Positions 56,735-64,000 of a stretch of DNA of 64,000 nucleotides are shown here, one piece after another. Source of the stretch: Pseudoalteromonas marina (lineage in GTDB: Bacteria > Pseudomonadota > Gammaproteobacteria > Enterobacterales > Alteromonadaceae). The notes beneath the pieces are model-generated. The model was not told where the DNA came from. It ran no database searches and saw only the letters and a list, made by a program, of their open reading frames with translations. Made by a program: the position numbers and the translations under genes. The DNA lies in the NCBI RefSeq assembly GCF_000238335.3, contig NZ_AHCB03000006.1, forward strand, positions 124,001-188,000, written 5' to 3'. Numbering within the stretch: the first letter of the stretch is position 1; each line of letters starts with the position of its first letter.

Positions 56735-58261
56735 TTAATCTGTCTCGTTTTCTTCTTGGTTATGTATCTCTAACCCTGATGACATAGCGGTTTCGCGTGT
56801 GCTTTTAGCTGTATCGTTTCTCAGTTTATCTATTCGGTTTAAATAGTTTTGATCTATATCACCTGTTATATATTGCCCGTCAAACACAGAAGTTTCAAAT
56901 TGAGTTATTTCTGGATTTTCTTGGCTTACAGCGGCCATTAGATCTGTTAATGACTGAAAAATCAATCCGTCAGAACCAATACTTGCGTTTATATCTTCAA
57001 CCTCACGGCCATGCGCAATAAGTTCAGCTGCCGATGGCATATCTATACCATAAACATTTGGAAAGCGTATTTCAGGAGCTGCTGAGGCAAAGTATACATT
57101 TTTAGCACCAGACTCTCGCGCCATTTCCACAATTTGCGCTGATGTGGTACCGCGCACTATAGAGTCGTCAACAAGTAATACATTCTTACCTTTAAATTCA
57201 CGATCAATTGCGTTTAGCTTTTGACGCACTGACTTTTTACGCATTTCTTGACCAGGCATAATAAACGTACGGCCAATGTAACGGTTTTTGACAAAGCCTT
57301 GGCGGTACGGTAAATCAAGTACGCGAGCAATTTCAAGCGCGACGTCACACGAAGTTTCTGGAATAGGAATGACAACATCAATGTCTTTATCTGCCCACTC
57401 ACGTGCTATTTTTTCACCCAGTTTGGTACCCATGTTTACGCGTGTTGCATAAACCGACATTCTGTCTATTGTTGAGTCTGGACGAGCAAAATAAACAAAT
57501 TCAAAAATACAAGGCGAGTAAGACACTTTATCTGCACAATTTAATGAGTGAAACTGTCCATCTTCCGTCACAAAAATAGCTTCACCTGGGGCTACATCGC
57601 GAATAAACTCAAAGCCATCAGGTTTTAGTGCCACACTTTCTGAGGCAAACATGTACTCTGTGCCTTTTTCAGTCTCGCGTTTACCAAAAACAAGAGGGCG
57701 AATACCGTTAGGATCACGAAACGCTACAACGCCGTGACCGATAATCATAGCAATGGCTGCATAGCCACCCGTTACTTTTTTGTTTACCTCAGCAACGGCT
57801 GTAAACACATCTTCTGGGTCTAGGTGCAACTTGTCTGAGCGACTAAGCTCATGTGCCATAATATTCAGCAATATCTCAGAATCAGACGTTGTATTAACAT
57901 GTCGACGTGCTTCTGAAAATAACTGTTCTTTTAGTTCTTCAGCATTTGTAAGGTTTCCATTATGCGCAAGGGCGATACCAAATGGTGAGTTTACATAAAA
58001 AGGCTGTGCCTCAGATGAACTAGAAGAGCCTGCTGTTGGATAACGTACGTGGCCAATACCAATGGTACCTTGTAGTCGCTTCATGTGACGTGTGTGAAAT
58101 ACATCTTTCACTAGGCCGTTTGCTTTACGTAAGCTAAACGTATTATTTTCAATGGTAATTATTCCCGCGGCGTCTTGCCCACGATGCTGCAAAACAGTTA
58201 AGCCATCATATATCGCCTGATTCACAGGAGACGTTCCGACTATTCCAACGATACCACACAT
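56735..58261 (-). CDS. purF: Amidophosphoribosyltransferase
   Basis: The first committed step of purine synthesis: PRPP plus glutamine to phosphoribosylamine. The 508 residues have the nucleophile Cys2 exposed by Met removal (MCGIVGIVG), the glutaminase domain (about 1-235) and the PRPP loop [14 protein letters not shown] near residue 365. It follows cvpA by 18 bp in the conserved cvpA-purF operon. Confidence 0.97.
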   Translation of the reverse strand: MCGIVGIVGTSPVNQAIYDGLTVLQHRGQDAAGIITIENNTFSLRKANGLVKDVFHTRHMKRLQGTIGIGHVRYPTAGSSSSSEAQPFYVNSPFGIALAHNGNLTNAEELKEQLFSEARRHVNTTSDSEILLNIMAHELSRSDKLHLDPEDVFTAVAEVNKKVTGGYAAIAMIIGHGVVAFRDPNGIRPLVFGKRETEKGTEYMFASESVALKPDGFEFIRDVAPGEAIFVTEDGQFHSLNCADKVSYSPCIFEFVYFARPDSTIDRMSVYATRVNMGTKLGEKIAREWADKDIDVVIPIPETSCDVALEIARVLDLPYRQGFVKNRYIGRTFIMPGQEMRKKSVRQKLNAIDREFKGKNVLLVDDSIVRGTTSAQIVEMARESGAKNVYFASAAPEIRFPNVYGIDMPSAAELIAHGREVEDINASIGSDGLIFQSLTDLMAAVSQENPEITQFETSVFDGQYITGDIDQNYLNRIDKLRNDTAKSTRETAMSSGLEIHNQEENETD

Positions 58262-58279
58262 GTAATTTATCCTCGCCGA

Positions 58280-58774
58280 TTAACGGTTTACTGAATTTAA
58301 AAAGCTGGAGTTGTTTTCGAGGTACGAAAAAAACCATTCAACAACAAAGCCAAATTCTGGAATCAAAATAGAATTACCCCACCAGTGCGTATTAGGTGCA
58401 CCAGTAAAAGCATCAAGAAAGAAGAGTAACGCGCTCACGACCAACACGCCTCGTAGAGCACCAAACACTATGCCAAAGACACGGTCAGTACCCGATAAGC
58501 CAGTACGAAGTACAAGCTGACCTAAAATATAGTTTAGTAAACCGCCTAACAGGAGCGTCGCAAAGAAGAGTATGGCAATGGCCGCCGCATTTCTTAAAAG
58601 GGGTTCAGAAATGCTTGTTAGGAAGGAAGCTAAATATTGGTAAAATAAACTTGAGATGATAAACGCGCCTGCCCATACCGCTAATGACATAGCTTCTTTT
58701 ACAAAGCCGCGTATTAAACCGATGATGGTAGACAGTGCAATGATGCCAAGAATGGCGTAATCAACCCAGATCAT
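58280..58774 (-). CDS. cvpA: CvpA family membrane protein
   Basis: A 164-residue inner-membrane protein with four predicted helices, linked to colicin V production and envelope robustness. The start is the ATG at 58774 ([15 protein letters not shown]); the TTG at 58783 would add three residues. It is co-transcribed with purF from a promoter in the dedD-cvpA gap. Confidence 0.92.
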   Translation of the reverse strand: MIWVDYAILGIIALSTIIGLIRGFVKEAMSLAVWAGAFIISSLFYQYLASFLTSISEPLLRNAAAIAILFFATLLLGGLLNYILGQLVLRTGLSGTDRVFGIVFGALRGVLVVSALLFFLDAFTGAPNTHWWGNSILIPEFGFVVEWFFSYLENNSSFLNSVNR

Positions 58775-58806
58775 AATAACCAATTAGTCGCTATTTTGGG
58801 GCGCAT

Positions 58807-58834
58807 TCTATACCCAAACATCCTCAGTATGCAA
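58807..58834 (-). promoter_or_regulatory. cvpA-purF promoter
   Basis: Minus strand -35 TTGCAT (58829-58834), 16-bp spacer, -10 TATAGA (58807-58812). It lies between the dedD terminator and cvpA. I could not identify a good PurR operator near it. Confidence 0.6.
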
Positions 58835-58925
58835 GTTTAAACGGGAGATAACCGCAGCCAAACTGAAACATTTAATTAACATTTTGACGGTTAATAAATT
58901 GACCTAAGTAATTGTGTAACATCAA

Positions 58926-58957
58926 AGAAAAAGGCCTTATTGTTTAAGGCCTTTTTA
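58926..58957. terminator. Intrinsic terminator after dedD
   Basis: AAAAAGGCCTTA pairs with TAAGGCCTTTTT (58928-58939 with 58945-58956) with A/T-rich flanks. It isolates fimV...dedD from cvpA-purF. Confidence 0.85.
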
Positions 58958-58958
58958 A

Positions 58959-59648
58959 TTAGTTAGTTACTTCGTATTGGGTTATTTTACCGTTAAGCTT
59001 AGTAAGCTTTTTAAGTTCTGGTAATTGCTTTTCCAACTCAGTTTTATCAAGTGACGGACCAACAAATACTTTTGTTAGCGTTCCGTTGGGTGTTTTTATA
59101 GGTTTAGTAAACGTATTAAACCCTTTTGAAGTTAATTTAGCCTGTAATGCTTTAACATTTGCAGCATGAGAAAAACTACCTAACTGCACCACGTAGGCCA
59201 TATCAGTTAGATTTTCCTCACTTTTACGCGGCGTAATAGGCTTAGGTGCCTCTTTAACTACTTTTTCGGGAACCTTAGTCTCTTCTTTCGCTTTAGCAAC
59301 TTGCGGTTCAGCAATATCAGTTTTTGTAGCTTTAGGTATAACTGACGCTTCAACTATTTTCTCTTCGCTAGCAAAGTTGCTTTGTGAAATAGTATCGTCT
59401 TGCTCTAAAACGTCATCATCAGGAGAAATATCTTCAATGTTATCTTGCTTTAACGGCTCAGCTATAGCTACTTGATCATTAATTGAGTCTTGCAAGTCAA
59501 TCGTTTTGAACTCAGGTCGCTCTGGGATCGCTTTAAAGCCTTCCTTGTAGTGCACTTTTTCACCATCAAGTATGTTTGGGATAAACACAATAGCTGCGAT
59601 CACCACAATACTTGTTCCAACTAAGCGATTTATAAAACTTGAGTTCAC
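58959..59648 (-). CDS. dedD: SPOR-domain divisome protein DedD
   Basis: A 229-residue protein with an N-terminal membrane helix (about 8-24), a long low-complexity acidic/Pro-Lys linker and a C-terminal SPOR domain (AYVVQLGSFSHAANVKALQ, about 148-226) that binds septal peptidoglycan. Order between folC and cvpA supports DedD. It overlaps the downstream terminator at its stop. Confidence 0.93.
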   Translation of the reverse strand: MNSSFINRLVGTSIVVIAAIVFIPNILDGEKVHYKEGFKAIPERPEFKTIDLQDSINDQVAIAEPLKQDNIEDISPDDDVLEQDDTISQSNFASEEKIVEASVIPKATKTDIAEPQVAKAKEETKVPEKVVKEAPKPITPRKSEENLTDMAYVVQLGSFSHAANVKALQAKLTSKGFNTFTKPIKTPNGTLTKVFVGPSLDKTELEKQLPELKKLTKLNGKITQYEVTN

Positions 59649-59659
59649 CGATATCCTCT

Positions 59660-60925
59660 CTATTTTTTAAAATAATTAATAGCATCTGCTACTGTAAAAA
59701 ATGAACCAAATACAATTAAAATAACATTGTCTTGCTGCTTAGGTAAAATAACACTCAGTGCTCGTTCAACGCTTTCAAAGCTTTGTACCTTGTCGTGAGT
59801 AGATACGCTTTGTAGGGCTTCTTTTAAGTTATTAGCACTATCACCACGAGGGCCGCCTAAGCTAGCAAGAAACCAATCATCAACAAGATGGGCTAGCTCT
59901 TTGAGCACCGCTGCTTTATCTTTATCAGCAAGCATAGCGGCTAATGCATGAACTTTAAAGCCTTTATCTTTGTAACTTAATAACTTATTGGCTAAATAGC
60001 GAGCTGATTCTGGATTGTGAGCGACGTCTGTAAATACCAATGGCTCTGTGCTTAATTGTTCGAAACGCCCTTCCACCACCAAGTTAGCTAAGCAATTCTT
60101 TATTACATCAACATTGGGTAATAAATTTAAAACGCTCAACACTGTTAGAGCAGTCGCTGCATTTTGCGCGGGTATTGCAGGCTTATTGAGTGTCAGGTTA
60201 TGTTTTTCAAACTGCCAATTAAACGTTTTGTCGTGCTCTTTAAAAATAAAGTGAGTGCCTGATAATGTCATATTGGCACTAATCTCGTTACCGTAATCAA
60301 TCATTGTATGCGGGATAATTAAGTCCCCAATGATAGCGGGGGTATCTTTGCGGAATATACCTGCTTTATCGTACGCCACCAGCTCTCTGGTATCGCCAAG
60401 GTATTCTTTGTGGTCTAAATCGATAGTTGTAATCACACTTGCGTATGGCGTTACTATATTTGTTGCATCAAAACGCCCGCCTAAGCCAACTTCTAATAAT
60501 ACATAATCTACTTCAAAGCGCTTAAAAATAGCCAGTGCCCCCAACGTACCGTACTCAAAATACGTAAGCGGTGTGCTACCCCGGCCTTGCTCTAGCGTGT
60601 TGAAGGCATCAACATGGTATTGATCATCAAGCTCTTGACCATTTATGCGAACACGTTCGTTATATCGAATTAAATGAGGAGAGGCGTAAGTACCTACGCT
60701 GTAACCTTGTGCAAGTAGTAGCGATTCTAAACAGCGCGCAGTCGTGCCTTTGCCGTTTGTGCCGCCAATAAGAATAATTTTGCTGGAAGTGTTTAATAAG
60801 CCAATGTTGTTGGCAACAGTAGCAACGCGTTCAAGACCCATTTCAATGTTGGCTGGGTGAACACTTTCTAAATAAAAAAGCCAATCATCAAGGCTTGATG
60901 ATTGGCTAGGGATTGTTTTTGTCAT
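59660..60925 (-). CDS. folC: Folylpolyglutamate/dihydrofolate synthase
   Basis: Adds glutamate to dihydropteroate and folates. A 421-residue Mur-ligase-fold enzyme with P-loop GGTNGKGTTARCLESLL near residue 54, the substrate loop TSPH-type YASPHLIRYNERVRING and GLGGRFDATNIV. The start at 60925 begins MTKTIPSQSSSLDDWLFYLE, which aligns with the E. coli N-terminus. Codons 6-18 encode a strong inverted repeat followed by a T-run on the coding strand. It lies 25 bp after accD. Confidence 0.95.
   Translation of the reverse strand: MTKTIPSQSSSLDDWLFYLESVHPANIEMGLERVATVANNIGLLNTSSKIILIGGTNGKGTTARCLESLLLAQGYSVGTYASPHLIRYNERVRINGQELDDQYHVDAFNTLEQGRGSTPLTYFEYGTLGALAIFKRFEVDYVLLEVGLGGRFDATNIVTPYASVITTIDLDHKEYLGDTRELVAYDKAGIFRKDTPAIIGDLIIPHTMIDYGNEISANMTLSGTHFIFKEHDKTFNWQFEKHNLTLNKPAIPAQNAATALTVLSVLNLLPNVDVIKNCLANLVVEGRFEQLSTEPLVFTDVAHNPESARYLANKLLSYKDKGFKVHALAAMLADKDKAAVLKELAHLVDDWFLASLGGPRGDSANNLKEALQSVSTHDKVQSFESVERALSVILPKQQDNVILIVFGSFFTVADAINYFKK
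60871..60907 (-). promoter_or_regulatory. folC: Terminator-like hairpin inside the folC 5' coding region
   Basis: On the coding strand AGCCAATCATCAAG and CTTGATGATTGGCT (14-base arms, one base between) can fold into a 12-bp stem with a 5-base loop, followed at once by TTTTTTATT. The T-run starts 46 bases after the first base of the ATG. It has all parts of an intrinsic terminator but is translated. Confidence 0.6.
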
Positions 60926-60949
60926 AGCATAAATCAGAAAAGCTTAAAT

Positions 60950-61825
60950 TTACGCTACTCTATGCTCTTGTTCAGTAGAAGGCAAGTTCATAAATTTAGC
61001 AAGCACACGTGCTAACGTATCACGCATTTCACGGCGGTCAACAATCATGTCTATTGCACCGTGCTCAAGTAAAAACTCACTACGCTGAAAACCTTCTGGT
61101 AAGGTTTCGCGCACTGTTTGTTCTATTACTCGCGGGCCAGCAAAGCCAATTAAGGCTTTTGGTTCAGCAACGTTAATATCACCTAGCATTGCTAATGAAG
61201 CCGATACACCACCCATTGTTGGGTCGGTCATTACCGAAATAAATGGCAACCCTTTTTCGCTCATTTTAGCAAGTGCTGCACTGGTTTTCGCCATTTGCAT
61301 AAGCGACATAAGTGCTTCTTGCATACGTGCACCACCTGAGGCAGAAAAGCACACTAATGGCATGTTGTGCTCTAAACATTGGTCTACGGCATCAACAAAC
61401 CGTGCACCAACAACCGAAGCCATTGAACCACCCATAAATGAGAATTCAAAAGCAACCGCAGCAACAGGAATGCCTTTTAAGCGGCCCTTCATTGCAACTA
61501 GCGCGTCTTTTTCGCCACTTGATTTTTGGGCTGCGCTAATACGGTCTGAGTATTTTTTAGAGTCTTTAAACTTTAATACATCTTTAGGCTCGTGCTCAGT
61601 ACCAAGCTCCGTGCGGTCACCTTCATCTAAAAAGTGCTCTAAACGTTTACGGCCGCTCACACGCATGTGATGGTCGCATTTAGGACATACGTTTAATGAT
61701 TTTTCTAGTTCAGCTTTATATAAAATTGAATCGCAAGCTGTACATTTAGCCCAAACGCCTTCTGGAATTTCTTTACGACCTGACGACTTAGTCGTTTTAG
61801 GTAAGATTTTTTCTAACCAACTCAT
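60950..61825 (-). CDS. accD: Acetyl-CoA carboxylase carboxyltransferase subunit beta
   Basis: With AccA transfers the carboxyl group to acetyl-CoA to make malonyl-CoA. I take the ATG at 61825, giving 291 residues with [10 protein letters not shown] at the start and the four-Cys zinc ribbon at 28, 31, 47 and 50, as in E. coli. The ATG at 61891 would add 22 residues not seen in the family. The carboxyltransferase core [14 protein letters not shown] is near residue 165. It lies between truA and folC. Confidence 0.95.
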   Translation of the reverse strand: MSWLEKILPKTTKSSGRKEIPEGVWAKCTACDSILYKAELEKSLNVCPKCDHHMRVSGRKRLEHFLDEGDRTELGTEHEPKDVLKFKDSKKYSDRISAAQKSSGEKDALVAMKGRLKGIPVAAVAFEFSFMGGSMASVVGARFVDAVDQCLEHNMPLVCFSASGGARMQEALMSLMQMAKTSAALAKMSEKGLPFISVMTDPTMGGVSASLAMLGDINVAEPKALIGFAGPRVIEQTVRETLPEGFQRSEFLLEHGAIDMIVDRREMRDTLARVLAKFMNLPSTEQEHRVA

Positions 61826-61975
61826 TTGCAACTCTCTTAATGCTGTTCTGTGTCGCGAGTCTGCTAATAAGTAGCAGACAGATTTTTTCAATTAAAACAT
61901 GAATTACACAAACACGGTATAAAAAACTGGTCTTAGTAGTTAGAGGAAATTAAATTTAGCTATTAATAATTCTAA

Positions 61976-62770
61976 CTAAATATCAACATCAGGTAAAAAT
62001 AATGGCCCTAGTGGGGTTTTAGGAATATTAAACTGCTCTGGGTAATCAACATCGACTAAATACAAACCAGCGGCTTTAGCTGTTGCACTCGCTTTTGCAC
62101 GCTCTTTAACATCTAATAGTTCTTTTAACCATATAGGTTGGTGCTTGTGTAAGCCAATATCCATTAAGCAACCGGTTATATTACGCACCATATGATGCAA
62201 AAATGCATTCGCCTTAATATCAATTACAACGTAATCACCTTGGCGCTGAACAGATAAGTGATGAATTGTACGTTTAGCGGTATTAGCTTGGCAGTGTAAT
62301 GCTCTGAATGATGTAAAGTCATGCTCACCAATTAAATGCTGACACGCCTCTTGCATTACCTTTTCATCTAGCTTGTGATGGAAATGAGTAACACCCTCGT
62401 TCATAACTGCTCCACGGTATGGATAGTTATAAATAACGTAGCGATACCTTCTTGCGGTTGCACTAAAACGTGCATGAAAGTCTTCTGCAACAGGTTGAGC
62501 AAATCGAATAGCAATATCTTTAGGTAGCAAAGTGTTCATACCCATAGTAAACGCGACCATTTCACGAGATGCATTGGTTTCAAAATGAACAACTTGGCCT
62601 GTTCCATGCACTCCTGCGTCAGTTCGCCCTGCACACACAATTTCAACTGGGTGGTTACAGATACTCGACAGCGCCTTTTCTACTTCTTGTTGTACGCTAT
62701 TTACGTGCGATTGACGCTGCCAACCACTATAACGTGCGCCATTATATTCAACCCCAAGTGCTACTCGCAT
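61976..62770 (-). CDS. truA: tRNA pseudouridine(38-40) synthase
   Basis: Isomerises uridines 38-40 of the tRNA anticodon arm. The 264 residues carry the catalytic Asp51 in [10 protein letters not shown] and the HHMVRNITG motif near the C-terminal third. The order fimV-truA-accD is conserved. Confidence 0.96.
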   Translation of the reverse strand: MRVALGVEYNGARYSGWQRQSHVNSVQQEVEKALSSICNHPVEIVCAGRTDAGVHGTGQVVHFETNASREMVAFTMGMNTLLPKDIAIRFAQPVAEDFHARFSATARRYRYVIYNYPYRGAVMNEGVTHFHHKLDEKVMQEACQHLIGEHDFTSFRALHCQANTAKRTIHHLSVQRQGDYVVIDIKANAFLHHMVRNITGCLMDIGLHKHQPIWLKELLDVKERAKASATAKAAGLYLVDVDYPEQFNIPKTPLGPLFLPDVDI

Positions 62771-62861
62771 ATTTATCGTTTTACCTACTGTACTAATTAA
62801 CGGCGCATTTTATGCTATCTCGCGGCGCAATAAAAGCGACCGTGATGTAATCATATAAAAA

Positions 62862-62902
62862 CAATAAAAAACCCATAATCAGCATCACCAATTATGGGTT
62901 TA
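62862..62902 (-). terminator. Intrinsic terminator after fimV
   Basis: AAACCCATAAT pairs with ATTATGGGTTT (62891-62901 with 62869-62879), followed by T residues on the minus strand, 25 bp past the fimV stop. Confidence 0.88.
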
Positions 62903-62925
62903 TCGTATTGAAATTAACACAAATG

Positions 62926-64000
62926 CTATTGTTGTAATTTTGCTTGCAAACTAAGCGCTTCTTCTTGAACTTCTTCAGGCCCTTTTGCTATTACGTCTTC
63001 AATCACCTTAAGCGCGGAATCGAAGTCGTCAATTTCAATATAGGCACGTGCTAAATCCAACTTAGCGGAATAACCTCCACTCTCAGCATCAACGTCTGTT
63101 GGATTATCACCAGCAAGCAATGCATCAAACTCACTTAAACCTAAATCTATATTTACGTCATTGTAAGGCTCATGCTCAAGTTCAGCATCGTCACTTTGCT
63201 CAAGTAATGAGTCAATATCTACAAAATCGTCTTCACCTAAAGGTTTTGCGTCTTCAGGGACTGGCTCTTTATGATTGAAGACTTCTTCATCAACTAAGTC
63301 TTCTTTCAATAAAGAATCAAAGTCAACATCAAACTCGCTGCTATCTTCTATAGCAAGTTCATCGGGAGCGGCTAACTCATTGAGCAATGAATCGAAATCG
63401 GTTTCACTTAAATCAGCCATAAATTCATCATCAAGTGCTTCATCTGATACAAGGTTAGTATCACCCTGAGAGTTAACTTGAGTTAGTTCAGCTTCACGAT
63501 CAACATTAGTTTGTTCATTTATTTCATCGTCCGATTCACTTATAAATGCTGGATTGTCTAGCCCAACGCTGCTATCAGGCGCTAAATAGTCCGCATCAGC
63601 GTTATTCGACTCTGTGAGTAAATCATCAAGAGTGTCATCGTTTAAGTCGTTAAGATTGTCGAGCTCACCATCTAGTTCATTAAATTCATCAATTAACAGG
63701 TCGTCATTAAAGTTAGTTCCCGCGCTGTCTATATCATCTTCAGCTGAATTTTGATTATCAGCTTCGTTGTTATCAAGCTCTGAAGCTAACGTATCGTCAC
63801 TGGTTATTTCACTATTATCTTCACCTGAACCTGAGAAATCAGCACCATTATTCGGTCTATTAGGAAGTAGCTCTTCAACTTCTTCTGATGAAACCGCATC
63901 ATCGCTAACTTGAGCAATTGATCCCTCAACCTCGTCATTGATTTCAAGCTCAGAATCTAGCTCATCTAGTTCATCTAGTTCATCTAGTTCATCTAGTTCA
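62926..64000 (-). CDS. fimV: FimV-family pole/motility protein, C-terminal part
   Basis: The reading frame is open from the right window edge, so only the last 358 residues are seen. Most of it is highly acidic and low in complexity (Asp, Glu, Ser, Asn). The last 45 residues match the FimV C-terminal domain (KLDLARAYIEIDDFDSALKV, then VIAKGPEEVQEEALSLQAKL), a TPR-like motif. FimV/HubP proteins organise the cell pole and affect type IV pili and flagella. At the edge a 9-base tandem repeat encodes Glu-Leu-Asp at least four times. Its place before truA supports the identity; the ATG at 63420 is internal. Confidence 0.9.
   Translation of the reverse strand, partial: ELDELDELDELDELDSELEINDEVEGSIAQVSDDAVSSEEVEELLPNRPNNGADFSGSGEDNSEITSDDTLASELDNNEADNQNSAEDDIDSAGTNFNDDLLIDEFNELDGELDNLNDLNDDTLDDLLTESNNADADYLAPDSSVGLDNPAFISESDDEINEQTNVDREAELTQVNSQGDTNLVSDEALDDEFMADLSETDFDSLLNELAAPDELAIEDSSEFDVDFDSLLKEDLVDEEVFNHKEPVPEDAKPLGEDDFVDIDSLLEQSDDAELEHEPYNDVNIDLGLSEFDALLAGDNPTDVDAESGGYSAKLDLARAYIEIDDFDSALKVIEDVIAKGPEEVQEEALSLQAKLQQ

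Noticed and set aside
58829..58845. PurR operator upstream of cvpA-purF
   Set aside because: The best stretch (ATGCAAGTTTAAACGG) matches the consensus only in its left half.

Overview
The window is chromosomal core sequence from a marine-type gammaproteobacterium. The gene orders and protein sequences look most like Alteromonadales, and I would guess Pseudoalteromonas; this rests on recall of protein families, not on a search. Coding is dense, the sequence is AT-rich, and there are no insertion sequences, prophage genes, integrases, CRISPR arrays or toxin-antitoxin modules that I can support.

Layout: 1-4392 holds the end of cydB, the small subunit gene cydX, the cydDC exporter genes and a short RlpA-like lipoprotein. 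4531-17379 (minus strand) is the classic translation/envelope block rpsB-tsf-pyrH-frr-uppS-cdsA-dxr-rseP-bamA-skp-lpxD-fabZ-lpxA, ending in a terminator with no lpxB after it. Divergent from rpsB are map, glnD and dapD (17652-21956). 22081-25933 (minus) carries a DUF2804 protein, the phenylalanine hydroxylase pair phhA-phhB with a TyrR-type box, and a methionine gamma-lyase. 26059-31172 is the phage-shock-protein region (pspF divergent from pspABC-ycjX-ycjF, with a sigma-54 promoter), and pspF is followed at once by the sapABCDF ABC importer operon (31182-36463). A VOC-family gene broken by a stop at codon 3 follows. 37124-45694 (minus) is the proteostasis cluster tig-clpP-clpX-lon-hupB-ppiD. 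A five-gene tRNA operon (Pro, Arg, His, Pro, Pro) lies at 46049-46596. Next come folD, cysS, ppiB and lpxH, then a response regulator/histidine kinase pair with a c-di-GMP phosphodiesterase output (50794-54919), miaE and a Yip1-family membrane protein. The window closes with the conserved fimV-truA-accD-folC-dedD-cvpA-purF block (56735-64000, minus), where fimV runs off the window edge inside a tandem repeat encoding Glu-Leu-Asp.

Most genes are housekeeping: ribosome and translation factors, outer-membrane assembly, lipid A and undecaprenyl synthesis, folate and purine metabolism, and envelope stress. I did not find a clearly undescribed multi-gene system. The signals most worth a second look are a terminator-like hairpin with a T-tract inside the first 20 codons of folC, the codon-3 nonsense in the VOC gene, the RR-HK pair coupling a periplasmic sensor to an EAL domain with a degenerate GGDEF, a terminator placed between frr and uppS, and the regulatory elements upstream of rpsB, pspA, lon and phhA.
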